DNA from: Treponema sp.
Lineage (GTDB): Bacteria; Spirochaetota; Spirochaetia; Treponematales; Treponemataceae
Assembly: GCA_017470605.1 (NCBI GenBank)
Contig: JAFUYH010000010.1
Span: 62,001 to 126,000, forward strand
Length of the DNA stretch: 64,000 nucleotides
Direction of reading: 5' to 3'
How positions within the stretch are numbered: position 1 is the first letter of the stretch; each line of letters starts with the position of its first letter. This document shows, piece by piece, positions 26,947-37,500 of this stretch. The translations under genes were made by a program, and so were the position numbers. The notes beneath the pieces are model-generated. The model was not told the DNA's origin, ran no database searches, and worked only from the letters and a program-made list of their open reading frames with translations.

Positions 26947-28920
26947 ATGAAGCATTATTTTAGATTTTTAATTCTGGCCTTTCTTTTAATTTCAGCAGCG
27001 CTTTCTTTCACAGCCTGCGACAACCTTTCTGTTGAAGAAACAGATTCAGAAAGCAGTACAGGCTCGTCAAATACGGCTGGCACAAAAGGCTCAGGAACAA
27101 GCAGTACAGGCAGCAGCACAGACACAAGTGCCACTGCTACAGACTCAGGCACAGACTCAGAATCATCCGGCAGAGAAAGTTCAGGCACTTCATCATCAGA
27201 AGATTATACAGCAGAAAACTGCGCCCTCTGGGACTACAAAGTTTCATCCCCGATTTACGCTTTAAGTTCAGATGTCACAAAACTTGTAATATCAGGCACG
27301 TGTAAAAATCAGACTCTTTATCTTGCAAAAACAAACCCTACAGCCAAAAGCATTTCTGCATCAAAAACCCAGTATATTTCATCCGCAGAAAACCTGACCC
27401 TTTATACAACAGAGTCAGACACAGATTCAGAAACAGAAAGCGGGAGCGGAACAGGCACCGCTTCATTTCCTACCCCCGGTTCGCATGGAGGTCCTGGACG
27501 AAGACATTTTATCCCCGCATCTTTTTCTGAACTTCAGATTTCAGATTATTCAGCAGAACGTTCTGCCACATCATCATTTGAAACAGATACTGCAGTTGAA
27601 CAGATTACTCCCATAGAAGGAGAAACAAGAAAAGAAATATACATAGATGCAGACACAGAAATGTCAAGCTACCGAGCCGCAGAAGCAACACTGCAGGCAG
27701 CAGGAAAATACTGCTACATCTGGCTTGTAGACGGTTTTGAAGACATATCACAATCTGTTTTTACGGAAATGGCAGAAAAATTTGATGAAATCTACCAGAT
27801 GATAAGAAATGTTTTTGGAAATGAATCAGATGAAATTTATTACAGATATTCAAACGGAAGTTTTTCCACAGCCCCGATGAACTATTTAAGCGATACAGGA
27901 AGTATGGTTAATATAGTGGTTTATGACATAGGTGCTGACCATTCAGACAATGACTCCACCGGGGTTCTGGGCTATTTTTATGCAAAAGACTATTATCCTG
28001 ACGGCAGTCACATAACAAGTCTTGGCGGAAGTTATCAGGGAGATGTAAGAAAATATTCAAATGAAGGAAAATACTTTTATATAGACGCATATTATCTGCA
28101 GAGCCAGCCTCAGATGATGTATTCAACTATTGCCCACGAATTTCAGCACATGATTAACTGGGGAGTTAAATACATGGAACAGGACATAGACTGCTCTACA
28201 GGATTTAATGAAATGCTTTCCATGCTTTGTGAAGACATGATGCAGGAATATCTTGGCATAAGCGATTCAGACAGTCCAAAAGGAAGGCTCCCCATGTTTG
28301 AGCAGTGTTATGCAGACTGCGGACTTGAATACCGTTCATCAAGCAGCTACCTGCAGATTCTTTCCTATTCTTCAAACTATGCTTTTGGAAGCTGGATTGC
28401 AAGGCAGTTTGGCGGGGCAAAAGTTATTTCTGAAATGTCAAAAAACGGCTATACGGATACAGAAGCCATAAGGGAAGCGGTAAACAAAGTGAACGGAACT
28501 TCCTATACAATGGAAGAACTTCTTAAAATGTACAGCGCAGCCTGCCTTGTCCTTCCAGATTCTACAGATACATACGACTGGCCTACTTTTTACAAAGAAA
28601 CAAGCCTTTCAGAATCAGACAACCTGTATTACACTGCAGAAAATATAAATTATTCCTATCCTCTGACTTCAATAAATCTCTGGACTTTAAAAGAAAGCCT
28701 TGCAGACTTTTATGCACTTGTAGAAGAATCTTCTGCTTCATCATATTATAAATTTGATGGCCCGCAGTTATACGGCTGCAATGTACAAAAAGAAATCCGC
28801 CCTTACGGAATGACTCTTGTAAAGGCGGGTCTTGTTACAGAAGATGATGAAGAAGTAACAATAAATTTTGGAAACTCTTCACCTTCTGCAGACGAGAAGG
28901 TTTATGTAATTATCAGATAA
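26947..28920 (+). CDS. Lipoprotein metallopeptidase, M30 (hyicolysin)-like
   Basis: The 657-residue protein begins with a signal peptide ending in a lipobox-like LSFTAC (about 19-24), so it is probably a lipoprotein. A Ser/Thr/Gly-rich linker follows (about 30-85). The catalytic half holds the zinc motif HEFQHMINW near residue 400, followed by a Glu-containing FNEMLSMLCEDM about 25 residues on, the M30 and gluzincin pattern. The start at 26947 has an AGAGG site; an upstream ATG at 26932 would add five residues without one. It probably degrades extracellular or host proteins. It is transcribed alone. Confidence 0.82.
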   Translation: MKHYFRFLILAFLLISAALSFTACDNLSVEETDSESSTGSSNTAGTKGSGTSSTGSSTDTSATATDSGTDSESSGRESSGTSSSEDYTAENCALWDYKVSSPIYALSSDVTKLVISGTCKNQTLYLAKTNPTAKSISASKTQYISSAENLTLYTTESDTDSETESGSGTGTASFPTPGSHGGPGRRHFIPASFSELQISDYSAERSATSSFETDTAVEQITPIEGETRKEIYIDADTEMSSYRAAEATLQAAGKYCYIWLVDGFEDISQSVFTEMAEKFDEIYQMIRNVFGNESDEIYYRYSNGSFSTAPMNYLSDTGSMVNIVVYDIGADHSDNDSTGVLGYFYAKDYYPDGSHITSLGGSYQGDVRKYSNEGKYFYIDAYYLQSQPQMMYSTIAHEFQHMINWGVKYMEQDIDCSTGFNEMLSMLCEDMMQEYLGISDSDSPKGRLPMFEQCYADCGLEYRSSSSYLQILSYSSNYAFGSWIARQFGGAKVISEMSKNGYTDTEAIREAVNKVNGTSYTMEELLKMYSAACLVLPDSTDTYDWPTFYKETSLSESDNLYYTAENINYSYPLTSINLWTLKESLADFYALVEESSASSYYKFDGPQLYGCNVQKEIRPYGMTLVKAGLVTEDDEEVTINFGNSSPSADEKVYVIIR

Positions 28921-28932
28921 TCTCTTAAAAAA

Positions 28933-30201
28933 CTAGATGAAGTTCTTTACGCCGTCCAGATCAAGGGTGGCAAAAAGATCTTCTATAGTTTCACGACGGC
29001 GGATTTCCTTAAAGGAACCGTCTTCGCGCATAAGCACTTCTCCACATCTAAGTTTTCCATTGTAATTAAAGCCCATTGCCCTTCCATGAGCACCGGCATC
29101 ATGAATAATAATCAGGTCACCCCGTTCAATTTTTGGAAGAGGTCTCTGAACGGCAAATTTATCACAGTTTTCACAAAGGGAACCTACAATATCATATACT
29201 TCAGACTTAGGAGCGTCTTCTTTACCACTTACTGTCACTTCATGATAGGCACCGTACATGCCGGGTCTCATCAAATCTGCCATACAGGAATCTACACCGA
29301 TATATTCACGATATGTATGTTTTTCATGGATTGCAGTAGTAATAAGCCAGCCGTAAGGGCCTGTAATAGGGCGTCCACATTCCCAGTGAATTTCCAGAGG
29401 ATCCAGACCTGCAGGAAGAAGAACCCTGTCATATTCTGCACGTATTCCTCTGGCTACTTCATCATAATCAACAGCCTTCTGCTCTGGACGGTAAGGAATG
29501 CCAAGGCCTCCACCCAAATCAACAAATTCAATACGGACACCGGCTTTTTCTTTAATTTCCACACACAATTCAAAAAGCAGTTTTGCAGTATCAACAAAAA
29601 ATGCAGGATTCAGTTCATTTGAAGCAACCATGGTATGAAGGCCAAAGTGCTTAACACCTTCTGCCTTACAGATACGATAGGCTTCTATAATCTGAGAGCG
29701 GGTAAGACCGTATTTTGCTTCTTCCGGCTTTCCGATAATGGAATTACAGCCCTGCTTTTCTGAGCCCGGATTATAACGGAAGCAGATAGTTTCAGGCAGT
29801 TCACCACCCAAAGCATTTTTCAGAAATTCAATATGAGTAAAATCATCCAGATTGATTATATTTCTATGGTCAAAGGCATATTTGTATTCAGAAGCAGGAG
29901 TTTCATTAGAAGTAAAAATAACTTTTTCCCGTTTTATACCGGCAAGATCAGAAAGAATGAGTTCAGGCAAGGAAGAGCAGTCTGCCCCACATCCTTCATC
30001 TGCAAGAATTTTTAAAATATAAGGATTAGGACAGGCTTTTACGGCAAAATGTTCGCAGAAAACTGGAAAAATGCTGAAAGCCTTGGTAAAGCGTTTCATA
30101 TTCTCGCGGATTGCTTTTTCATCATAAAGATAAAATGGTGTTGGAAAATCCTTTACAAGATTTGAAAGCTGAGAATCTGAAAGTGGAAAATTAGAACTCA
30201 T
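28933..30201 (-). CDS. lysA: PLP-dependent decarboxylase, diaminopimelate decarboxylase-like
   Basis: The 422-residue protein belongs to fold-type III Orn/Lys/DAP decarboxylases. The PLP lysine is Lys55 in HFAVKACPNP, the glycine loop is DLGGGLGIPYRP (about 226-237), ECGRPI (about 276-281) binds phosphate, and the partner-site Cys lies in GSLCENCDKFA (about 350-360). LysA makes lysine from meso-DAP in the cytoplasm. The catalytic-loop sequence differs enough from textbook LysA that another amino-acid or polyamine substrate is possible. A GAGG site supports the start. A weak TTGTTA/TAAAAC promoter lies upstream. Confidence 0.82.
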   Translation of the reverse strand: MSSNFPLSDSQLSNLVKDFPTPFYLYDEKAIRENMKRFTKAFSIFPVFCEHFAVKACPNPYILKILADEGCGADCSSLPELILSDLAGIKREKVIFTSNETPASEYKYAFDHRNIINLDDFTHIEFLKNALGGELPETICFRYNPGSEKQGCNSIIGKPEEAKYGLTRSQIIEAYRICKAEGVKHFGLHTMVASNELNPAFFVDTAKLLFELCVEIKEKAGVRIEFVDLGGGLGIPYRPEQKAVDYDEVARGIRAEYDRVLLPAGLDPLEIHWECGRPITGPYGWLITTAIHEKHTYREYIGVDSCMADLMRPGMYGAYHEVTVSGKEDAPKSEVYDIVGSLCENCDKFAVQRPLPKIERGDLIIIHDAGAHGRAMGFNYNGKLRCGEVLMREDGSFKEIRRRETIEDLFATLDLDGVKNFI

Positions 30202-30366
30202 AATTACCTCGTCAATAAAGATGTTGCCCGTTCAAAAAAATATTTTTGCTCAGGTTTTAATAACTATATCACAGTATAACAAATTCATTTATTTTATAGA
30301 ATTAAAATTTGTTTTTTTTTGATACTTACATTACAATTATAATATTATAATTGGAGAAGAGAAAAG

Positions 30367-32619
30367 ATGAAAAAAAAATTAAATCCTAAAAAAATTAAAT
30401 TTACATTCTCCTTCTCCGTAGGGATAGTAATTATCCTTATTGTTACAGTGCTTACAAATACAGTAATGTCCCGTTCCTTAAAAAATGCCCGCGACTCTTA
30501 CTATGAAAGCTGCCATAAAGTTGTAGAAGGCTATTCCCAGTCAATTTACTGGTATCTGGAAAATTACCACACATCACTTTCTTCTATATATAATGAAAAT
30601 CTTTTTAAAAAAGAAAACGCGGAAGATATTCAAAAATGGCTGATAGACAATCTTCCTTTTATAGATGAAGATTTCTGCATTTTATATTACGTTACTCCAG
30701 ACGGTAAAGGTTATTTTTCTAACGGAGCAACAGTTGACCTTTCCGACAGAAGCTATCTGAAAACCTACACAACAGAAAAGGGCTCTCTTTACGTTACAGA
30801 TTTTATAACCACACCCTATACAGACTACCCTATTTTTATAATAGAAGAACCTGTATTTTCAGAAGATAATGTATATTACGGAATGCTTTGTGCCGCAGTA
30901 AAAATCCAGCTTCTTGAAAAAGTTACAAAAGAAATCAAAATCGGAGACAAATGCAACATTTACCTTCAGGACAGAAACGGAATCTTTCTTATTCACCCTG
31001 ATTCATCTTACATAGGAAAAACCTTTGTTCCTTCTAACCCGCAATTTGCTCATATAAGTTCTGTGATAGTTTCAAATTCTACAGAAGGACTTTTAGAAAC
31101 AGAAAATGAAAACGGAGAGATTGTAGACCTTTTTTATACTAAAGTAAGCAACTGCGGATGGACTCTGGGACTTGCCTTCCCTAAAAAATATCTTTTGCAG
31201 CTGTACAAACAGCAGAACAAAACCAGATTTATTATTTTATTTATTTCTTTAATTTCACTTATAATACTTATTTTACTTGAAAACATTATTCTGGATATTT
31301 TTTATAAAAAACAGATTATAAATACGGATTATGATCCACTTACAAACCTTTGGACAAGACAGAGATTTGAAGCAGAAGCGTCTAGAATCATGAAGCGCTA
31401 CACCAGAGCAAAGTTTATGCTTATTGAATCTGACATCCGCGGATTTAAATTTATAAACCAGAATTATGGAGAAGAAGCGGCAGACAAGATAATTTTCTTC
31501 TATTCTACCCTTCTAAATTCACTTACTAATGAATATCACGGAATTATAGGAAGAGGCTACGCAGATCATTTTTATTCATTTATCAAAATTACAGAAGTCC
31601 GCAAGGCTATGGCGGCATTTAGAAAGGGAATGGAAGAAGTAAATGAAAAATTAAAAACTTATGAAATTCCTTTCTTCCCCAAATTTGGAATTGCATTCCT
31701 TATGCCTAATTCTGCAGAAAGGGAAACTACAATTCAGTCTCTTATAGGCCGTGCTTCTTTTGCAAAAAGTACAATTAAAGATAATATGATAACCCAATAT
31801 TCCATTTACAATTCCAAGCTTCTGGCTCAAATAAATAAGGAGCATTATCTGGAATCTGTAATGGAAGCTTCTCTTGAAACAAAAGAGTTTTTTGTAATGT
31901 ATCAGCCTAAAATAGCCCTTTCCAGTGACAGGATTGTTGGCGCAGAAGCCCTTGTACGCTGGTATAACAAAGATTTAGGGCTTCTTACCCCTGATAAATT
32001 CATCCCTCTTTTTGAACGCAACGGTTTTATTACAAAACTGGACTTTTATGTTTACGATCAGGTATTTCAGTTTCTAAGCCGTCAGATTAAGGAACATAAG
32101 CCTGTAGTTCCAATTTCCCTGAATATGAGCCGCAATCACAGTAAGCCTGATAAATTCATGCATGATTTTATGGCACTTTTTAAAAGGTATTCTATTCCGC
32201 CTCACCTTATTCAGGTTGAAATTCTGGAGCGTTCTGTAATGGACAGCAATACCCTGCAGGAAATTACAAACATGCTGCACAAAGAAGGCTTTACAGTTGC
32301 CATGGATGACTTTGGAAGCGGTGAATCTTCTTTGAATATGCTTACAAAAGTTCCTGTAGATGTCCTTAAATTTGACAGGGAATTTCTGCTTTCTTCAACA
32401 AAAGAAAACGGAAGCATGGATGCCAAGTCTGCTAAATTCATAGAAATTTTAATTGATTTGAGCAAGCACCTTGATAAAGAAACTGTTTTTGAAGGTGTTG
32501 AGACTCAGGCCCAGAGAGACTTTCTGCGCTCCATTGAATGTGACCAGGCTCAGGGCTATTTTTATTCAAAACCGCTCTCTGAACAGGATTACATTCAATT
32601 CATAAACATGCATTCCTGA
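30367..32619 (+). CDS. Cache-GGDEF-EAL protein, probable c-di-GMP phosphodiesterase
   Basis: The 750-residue sensor has two membrane segments (about 13-35 and 286-310) bracketing a periplasmic dCache domain. A GGDEF domain follows (about 318-480), but the signature is degenerate: Tyr398-Ala-Asp-His-Phe402 replaces GGDEF, so cyclase activity is unlikely. The EAL domain (about 500-748) has Glu527-Ala-Leu, the metal-binding NMSRNH, LERS and MDDFGSGESS, and the EGVET motif, so hydrolysis of c-di-GMP is expected. A GGAG site lies before the ATG, and two TATAAT boxes lie upstream. It probably links an extracellular signal to motility. Confidence 0.92.
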   Translation: MKKKLNPKKIKFTFSFSVGIVIILIVTVLTNTVMSRSLKNARDSYYESCHKVVEGYSQSIYWYLENYHTSLSSIYNENLFKKENAEDIQKWLIDNLPFIDEDFCILYYVTPDGKGYFSNGATVDLSDRSYLKTYTTEKGSLYVTDFITTPYTDYPIFIIEEPVFSEDNVYYGMLCAAVKIQLLEKVTKEIKIGDKCNIYLQDRNGIFLIHPDSSYIGKTFVPSNPQFAHISSVIVSNSTEGLLETENENGEIVDLFYTKVSNCGWTLGLAFPKKYLLQLYKQQNKTRFIILFISLISLIILILLENIILDIFYKKQIINTDYDPLTNLWTRQRFEAEASRIMKRYTRAKFMLIESDIRGFKFINQNYGEEAADKIIFFYSTLLNSLTNEYHGIIGRGYADHFYSFIKITEVRKAMAAFRKGMEEVNEKLKTYEIPFFPKFGIAFLMPNSAERETTIQSLIGRASFAKSTIKDNMITQYSIYNSKLLAQINKEHYLESVMEASLETKEFFVMYQPKIALSSDRIVGAEALVRWYNKDLGLLTPDKFIPLFERNGFITKLDFYVYDQVFQFLSRQIKEHKPVVPISLNMSRNHSKPDKFMHDFMALFKRYSIPPHLIQVEILERSVMDSNTLQEITNMLHKEGFTVAMDDFGSGESSLNMLTKVPVDVLKFDREFLLSSTKENGSMDAKSAKFIEILIDLSKHLDKETVFEGVETQAQRDFLRSIECDQAQGYFYSKPLSEQDYIQFINMHS

Positions 32620-32640
32620 CAGCAAAAAGAAAACCGCAAA

Positions 32641-32664
32641 GCGCTCGCGAGATTTATCGAGCGC
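32641..32664 (-). terminator. Terminator at the 3' end of gatB
   Basis: GCGCTCG and CGAGCGC form the stem around about ten bases. On the minus strand it is followed by TTTGCGGTTTTCTTTTTG. It may also serve the convergent EAL gene. Confidence 0.6.
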
Positions 32665-32684
32665 ACCCATGTATGGGGGGCAGC

Positions 32685-34223
32685 TTATAATGCAGCCAGA
32701 TGTTTATTCAGGAGCTCTGTTGCCTGCTTAGGGTTAGCCTTTCCATGAGACTGTTTCATAACCTGCCCCATGAGCCATCCCACAACGTTTGTCTTTCCGC
32801 CCTTAAAGTCTTCTATAGCCTTAGGGTTGGCGGCAATTACATCCTGAACAATCTTATCAATTTCACCTGCATCGCTTACAACTTCCATGCCCTTCTCTTT
32901 GATGATAAGTGACGGCATTTTGTTTGTTGCAAGCATTTCGGCAAAGACTTCCTTACCCTGCTTTGATGTGATTTTTCCGTCTTCGAGGGCATCGGCAAGC
33001 TCTGCAATGTGAGCTGGTGTAAGGCTTATGTCTGTAATGCCGATTTTCTTTTCGTTCAAAACAGCAAGAAGTTCTGCAAGAATAAGGTTTACAGCCTTTT
33101 TAGGATTCTTTGACTTTGTAGCGGCATCTTCAAAGAAGAGAGCCAGGTCTCTGGTAGAAGTAATTGTTTCTACGTCAAAATCTGTCATGCCGTACTGAGC
33201 CTTATAGCGCTGGCGTTTTGCTTCTGGAAGCTCGCCAACCTTTTCTTTAGCAGCAGCAATAAGTTCTTCGCTTACTGTGAATGGTTTAATATCAGGTTCA
33301 GTAGTAAAGCGGTAGTCTACAAAAGAGTTCTTTGTACGCTGAACTACAGTCTGGCCTTTTTCTTCATCCCACCCCATTGTTACCTTAAAGCCGGGATTGA
33401 ATTCCTGACGGTCTTCCTGGAATTCCTTGAGCTGGCGCTGGGCTTCATAAGTGCAGGCCTCGCGAATTGCCTTAAAAGAGTTCAGGTTTTTGATTTCGGA
33501 AATCGGTGTGTGCCAGAGTTTTCCGTCTTCCCAGACGTTAAGGTTGATGTTGGCGTCACAGCGCATATTACCTTCTTCAAGGTTACCGTTTGTTACCTTT
33601 ACATAGCGCAGGATTTCCTGAACAGTCTGCATGAAAAGGGCTGCTTCTTCCGGGCTGGTCATATCCGGCTTTGTTACAATTTCTATAAGCGGAGTTCCGC
33701 AACGGTTGTAGTCGATGTAGGAGTGGGCACCCTGAAGGTGGAGAGACTTACCTACGTCTTCCTCAAGGTGGATTCGTTCTACGCGGACACGGCGGTATTT
33801 CCCATCTCCTACAATACAGTCCTGACCAATGAAATTCTGAGGTCGGCACTTTGCTCCGCCCGGCTGTTCGTCTTTAGGATAGCTTCTGAAAGGAAGGTCT
33901 ACATAACCGTCTGTACAGAGGGGAATATCATACTGGGTAATCTGATAGCCCTTTGCAAGGTCAGGATAAAAATAATGCTTGCGGTCGAATTTTGTAAAAC
34001 GGGCAATGTTACAGTTGAGAGCCTGACCGGCAACTGCTCCCAGCTCTACATAACCTTTTGAAATACGGGGCATGGCACCAGGCAAGCCCAGACATACAGG
34101 GCATACACGGGTATCAGGCATTCCGCCGTAGCGGTTTTCGCAGGCACAGAAAGCCTTGGTTTTAGTCAAAAGCTGAGTATGGATTTCACAACCGATTACA
34201 ATTTCCCACTTATCAATCATCAT
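32685..34223 (-). CDS. gatB: Aspartyl/glutamyl-tRNA amidotransferase subunit B
   Basis: GatB, with GatA and GatC, converts Glu-tRNA(Gln) and Asp-tRNA(Asn) to the amides. The 512-residue protein has the family N-terminus (WEIVIGCEIHTQL, 6-18), the zinc site CENRYGG/CPVCLGLPG (28-48), FDRKHYFYPDL and YIDYNRCGTPLIEIVT (about 167-182), and the C-terminal YqeY-like tail. GatA and GatC are not in the window. AGAGGA precedes tandem ATGs, and a TATTAT box ends eight bases before the first. The tRNA-Gln of this window would be its substrate. Confidence 0.97.
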   Translation of the reverse strand: MMIDKWEIVIGCEIHTQLLTKTKAFCACENRYGGMPDTRVCPVCLGLPGAMPRISKGYVELGAVAGQALNCNIARFTKFDRKHYFYPDLAKGYQITQYDIPLCTDGYVDLPFRSYPKDEQPGGAKCRPQNFIGQDCIVGDGKYRRVRVERIHLEEDVGKSLHLQGAHSYIDYNRCGTPLIEIVTKPDMTSPEEAALFMQTVQEILRYVKVTNGNLEEGNMRCDANINLNVWEDGKLWHTPISEIKNLNSFKAIREACTYEAQRQLKEFQEDRQEFNPGFKVTMGWDEEKGQTVVQRTKNSFVDYRFTTEPDIKPFTVSEELIAAAKEKVGELPEAKRQRYKAQYGMTDFDVETITSTRDLALFFEDAATKSKNPKKAVNLILAELLAVLNEKKIGITDISLTPAHIAELADALEDGKITSKQGKEVFAEMLATNKMPSLIIKEKGMEVVSDAGEIDKIVQDVIAANPKAIEDFKGGKTNVVGWLMGQVMKQSHGKANPKQATELLNKHLAAL

Positions 34224-34321
34224 TTTCCTCTATAATAAAACTGCAAATATGAATGCAGAACAGATTTTATAATAATAACGAAAAATTGAACTTCATACAA
34301 TATACATGGCAAGAGCATTCA

Positions 34322-34445
34322 GGCAAACGCATTATAAAGTTTGCACATTTATATGGCAGTCGCCAAAAATCTCAAAGCCTTTTCAGCCTCGGTTTCACTG
34401 CCATCCATCAGATTTTACAGAGCACTGCATTATAATGCGTTTGCC
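34322..34445. repeat. 124-bp fold-back element with perfect 16-bp inverted ends
   Basis: GGCAAACGCATTATAA (34322-34337) and TTATAATGCGTTTGCC (34430-34445) are exact inverted copies. A nested pair, ATGGCAGT (34353-34360) and ACTGCCAT (34397-34404), lies inside. No gene, target duplication or transposase is seen. It ends 14 bases before the -35 region of the macroglobulin promoter. Apart from this, the 300-bp gap holds only that promoter. Confidence 0.65.
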
Positions 34446-34458
34446 CTATATTTTATGG

Positions 34459-34488
34459 TGGAAAGAACCTGTATTTCAGTGCTATAAT
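34459..34488 (+). promoter_or_regulatory. Promoter of the macroglobulin-pbpC operon
   Basis: TGGAAA (34459-34464), 18 bases, TATAAT (34483-34488). The leader of about 30 bases holds an AAGGGAG ribosome site. Confidence 0.65.
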
Positions 34489-34524
34489 ATTTACATAAAA
34501 GTTTATCAAAAAAGGGAGTTTTTT

Positions 34525-37500
34525 ATGAAAAAGAAACTGTTCATCATCCTTTCTGTTTTTTCAATCCTTTCTCTTTTTTCATGCAAAAAAGAAGAATACA
34601 AGCCGAATTCAGGAAAAACTGCACCGTCAGAAAAACTGAAGCTCACCTGCCGCATTGTGGAACCTTCCACCTGGTATGGCAGGGAAACTCCAGACCAGCT
34701 TGCCCTTTATTTTGACGGTTCAGCCGCAAAACTGGAAGATGTAGGAAAAAGTCCTTCGGGAACTGTTTCCATCAGCCCGGAAATTGCAGGAAGCTGGCTT
34801 TGGGAAAACGATTCAAGCCTTATATTCCAGCCTACAGAAAACTGGAAGCTTGATACAAAATATAAAATCTCCCTGGGGCAGAATCTTTTTGCAGACAACG
34901 TAAGCGTAAAGGCAGACATAAGTTTTACGACAGAAGAATTTTCTGCTGAATTAAATGACACAAACTTTGCAGTAGATCCTGAAGACCCTAATATAAAGAA
35001 GGTATATACAACAATTTCTGCGTCAAATCCTATGCAGAAAGAAGAAATCGAAAAATTCATCACCTTAACCCTTGAATCAAAAGGCAGCAAAAACACAGTC
35101 AAAACAAACATAGGATTTACAGTTTCCTTTAATAAAACTGCAACAGAAGCCTACATTGCCAGTGACAACATTCCAATGCCGCCTAAAACTTCTGAACTTA
35201 GCGTAAACCTTAAGGCCGGCATTAAATGTGCAGACGGTTCAGCCTATTCAAAACACCCTGATTCTGACACAGTAGAAGTTCCAGGCCTCAGCGATTATGT
35301 AAGAATCAACAATATTTCTCACAGTCTTGTAAAAAATGATGACAATAATTATGATCAGGTTCTTTTTATAGAAACAAAGGGTGATATTTCAGCAGAAGAG
35401 CTGGAAAAGCACCTTACAATTTACATGCTTCCAAAAGACAGACCCGAACAGCAGGGCTGGGAGGCAGTAAAAAATTACAGCTGGTATAGCGGAGACCCAA
35501 GCATTACAGACCTTGTAATCTCTAAATCAGAAAAAATTCAGGCAAAAGCAATTCCAACAGAAACACCTTTTTCCTCTACAAACTCCTTTAAGTTTAAGGC
35601 AACTCCTTCCCGCTCCCTGTATATTCAGCTTTCAGGCGGACTTGTTTTCCATGGCGGTTACAGGCTTGAAGAAGCAACAAGCAGCGTTATAAAAGTAAGG
35701 GAATATCCAAAGGAACTGGGAATTCTTTCAGAAGGAACGATTCTTTCCCTTTCCGGCAGCAACAAGATGGCAATGTATTCCCGAGGTGTAAGAAAAGTTT
35801 ACTACACGCTTTCAAGAATCATGCCAAAAGACATTAATCACCTTGTTTCCATGTCTAACGGAAACATGAAGAATTTTTCATTCAACAATTATAATTTTAA
35901 TGAAAATAATATTGCAGAAAGCAAATCTTTTGAAAAAGATATTTACGATGCTTCCGATGAAGAAATCTCATATTTTTCTTATGATTTTTCAAATGACTTA
36001 AAGGCAGACAGCAGAAAAAATCTGGCAAACGGACTTTTTATCTTTAAGGTAGAAGGCGGCGGAATGTCTGACAAACGCTTTATTCTTGTAACTGACCTGG
36101 GCTTCTTTGTAAAAACCGGTACAGACGGTAAAAAAGACGTTTTTGTCCAGTCAATTTCTACAGGCCGCCCTGTTCAGAATGCAAGCGTAAGCATTATAGG
36201 ACTAAACGGAAACTCCCTGGTTTCCATAGCTACAGATAAAAACGGACACGCAATCCTTCCTTACCTTTCATCAGATGACTATTCAGCAGAACACAAACCG
36301 ACTGCTTACGGTGTAAAAACTTCAAATGACCTTTCTTTCATGCCTTATTCTGAAAGGGGAAGAAAACTTGACTATTCAAACTTTGACGTTGGCGGAATTT
36401 ACGGACAGACAAATCCAAATACCCTTACAGGCTACATTTTCTCTGACCGGGGCATGTACAGGCCGGGAGACACTGTAAATCTGGGCCTTATCGTAAAGGC
36501 CGGAGACTGGGATATTGACCTTTCAAACATCACTTTTGAATGCAGTGTAAGAGACGCAAACAGCAAGACGATTCTTTCAAAACAGTTCCAGCTGGATTCT
36601 TCGGGCTTCTCAGAAATTAATTTCAGCACTCAGGACTACTCGCCTACAGGCCTTTACACAGTTTCCGTTTACCGCCTTATTCAGCAGAATAACCGCATTA
36701 CGAGCGAATATCTTACGGGCACTCAGGTAAAAATAGAAGAATTCCTTCCTGACACCCTAAAAATTGCCGCAAGTTTTAATCCTCTTCCAAATGAAGGATG
36801 GATAAATCCGGGAGATATAAAGGGAAGCGTTTCCCTTAAAAATCTTTTTGGAACTCCTGCCGCCGGCAATGAAATAAAGGCACAGATGACTTTAAGCCCC
36901 GGCTTCCCTAGCCTTAGAAGATACAAGGATTACCGTTTTTCTGACCCTTACTATAAAGGAAAGACTTTTGAAGAATTCCTTGGAACAAAAACGACTGACG
37001 AGAATGGTGAAGTCAGTTTTGATTTGAATACCCAGAAATTTGAAAAAGCCACCTATTGCCTTGATTTTTATGCAGAAGGATATGTAAAGGGAGGCGGACG
37101 CAGTGTTTCCCAGAATGCAAGAACCTATGTTTCTCCACTCAAATATATAATCGGCTATAAAACAGACGGAAGCCTTTCCTATATTTCAAGAGATTCTGTA
37201 AGAAAAGTAAGTCTTCTTGCCATTGACCAGAATCTTGAAAAAACTGACGTAAAAAACATCACGCTTAAAATAGAAGAAATCAAATATGTTTCTACCCTTG
37301 TAAAGCAGTATAATGGACAGTATAAATATCAGTCTGTAAAAAAATCTTATCCTCTTACATCAGCCAAGATTGATATTTCAAAAGATGGCTATGAATATCT
37401 GCTTCCAACAGGCGAAGGCGGCGAATACAAGGTTTCTATCATTGACGATTCGGAACTGGTTTTCAATACATTTACCTACTCTGTTGCAGGCACGCAGAAT

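Noticed and set aside
34306-34524. Longer macroglobulin start
   Set aside because: The extra 73 residues read through the fold-back element and promoter and would bury the signal peptide and lipobox.
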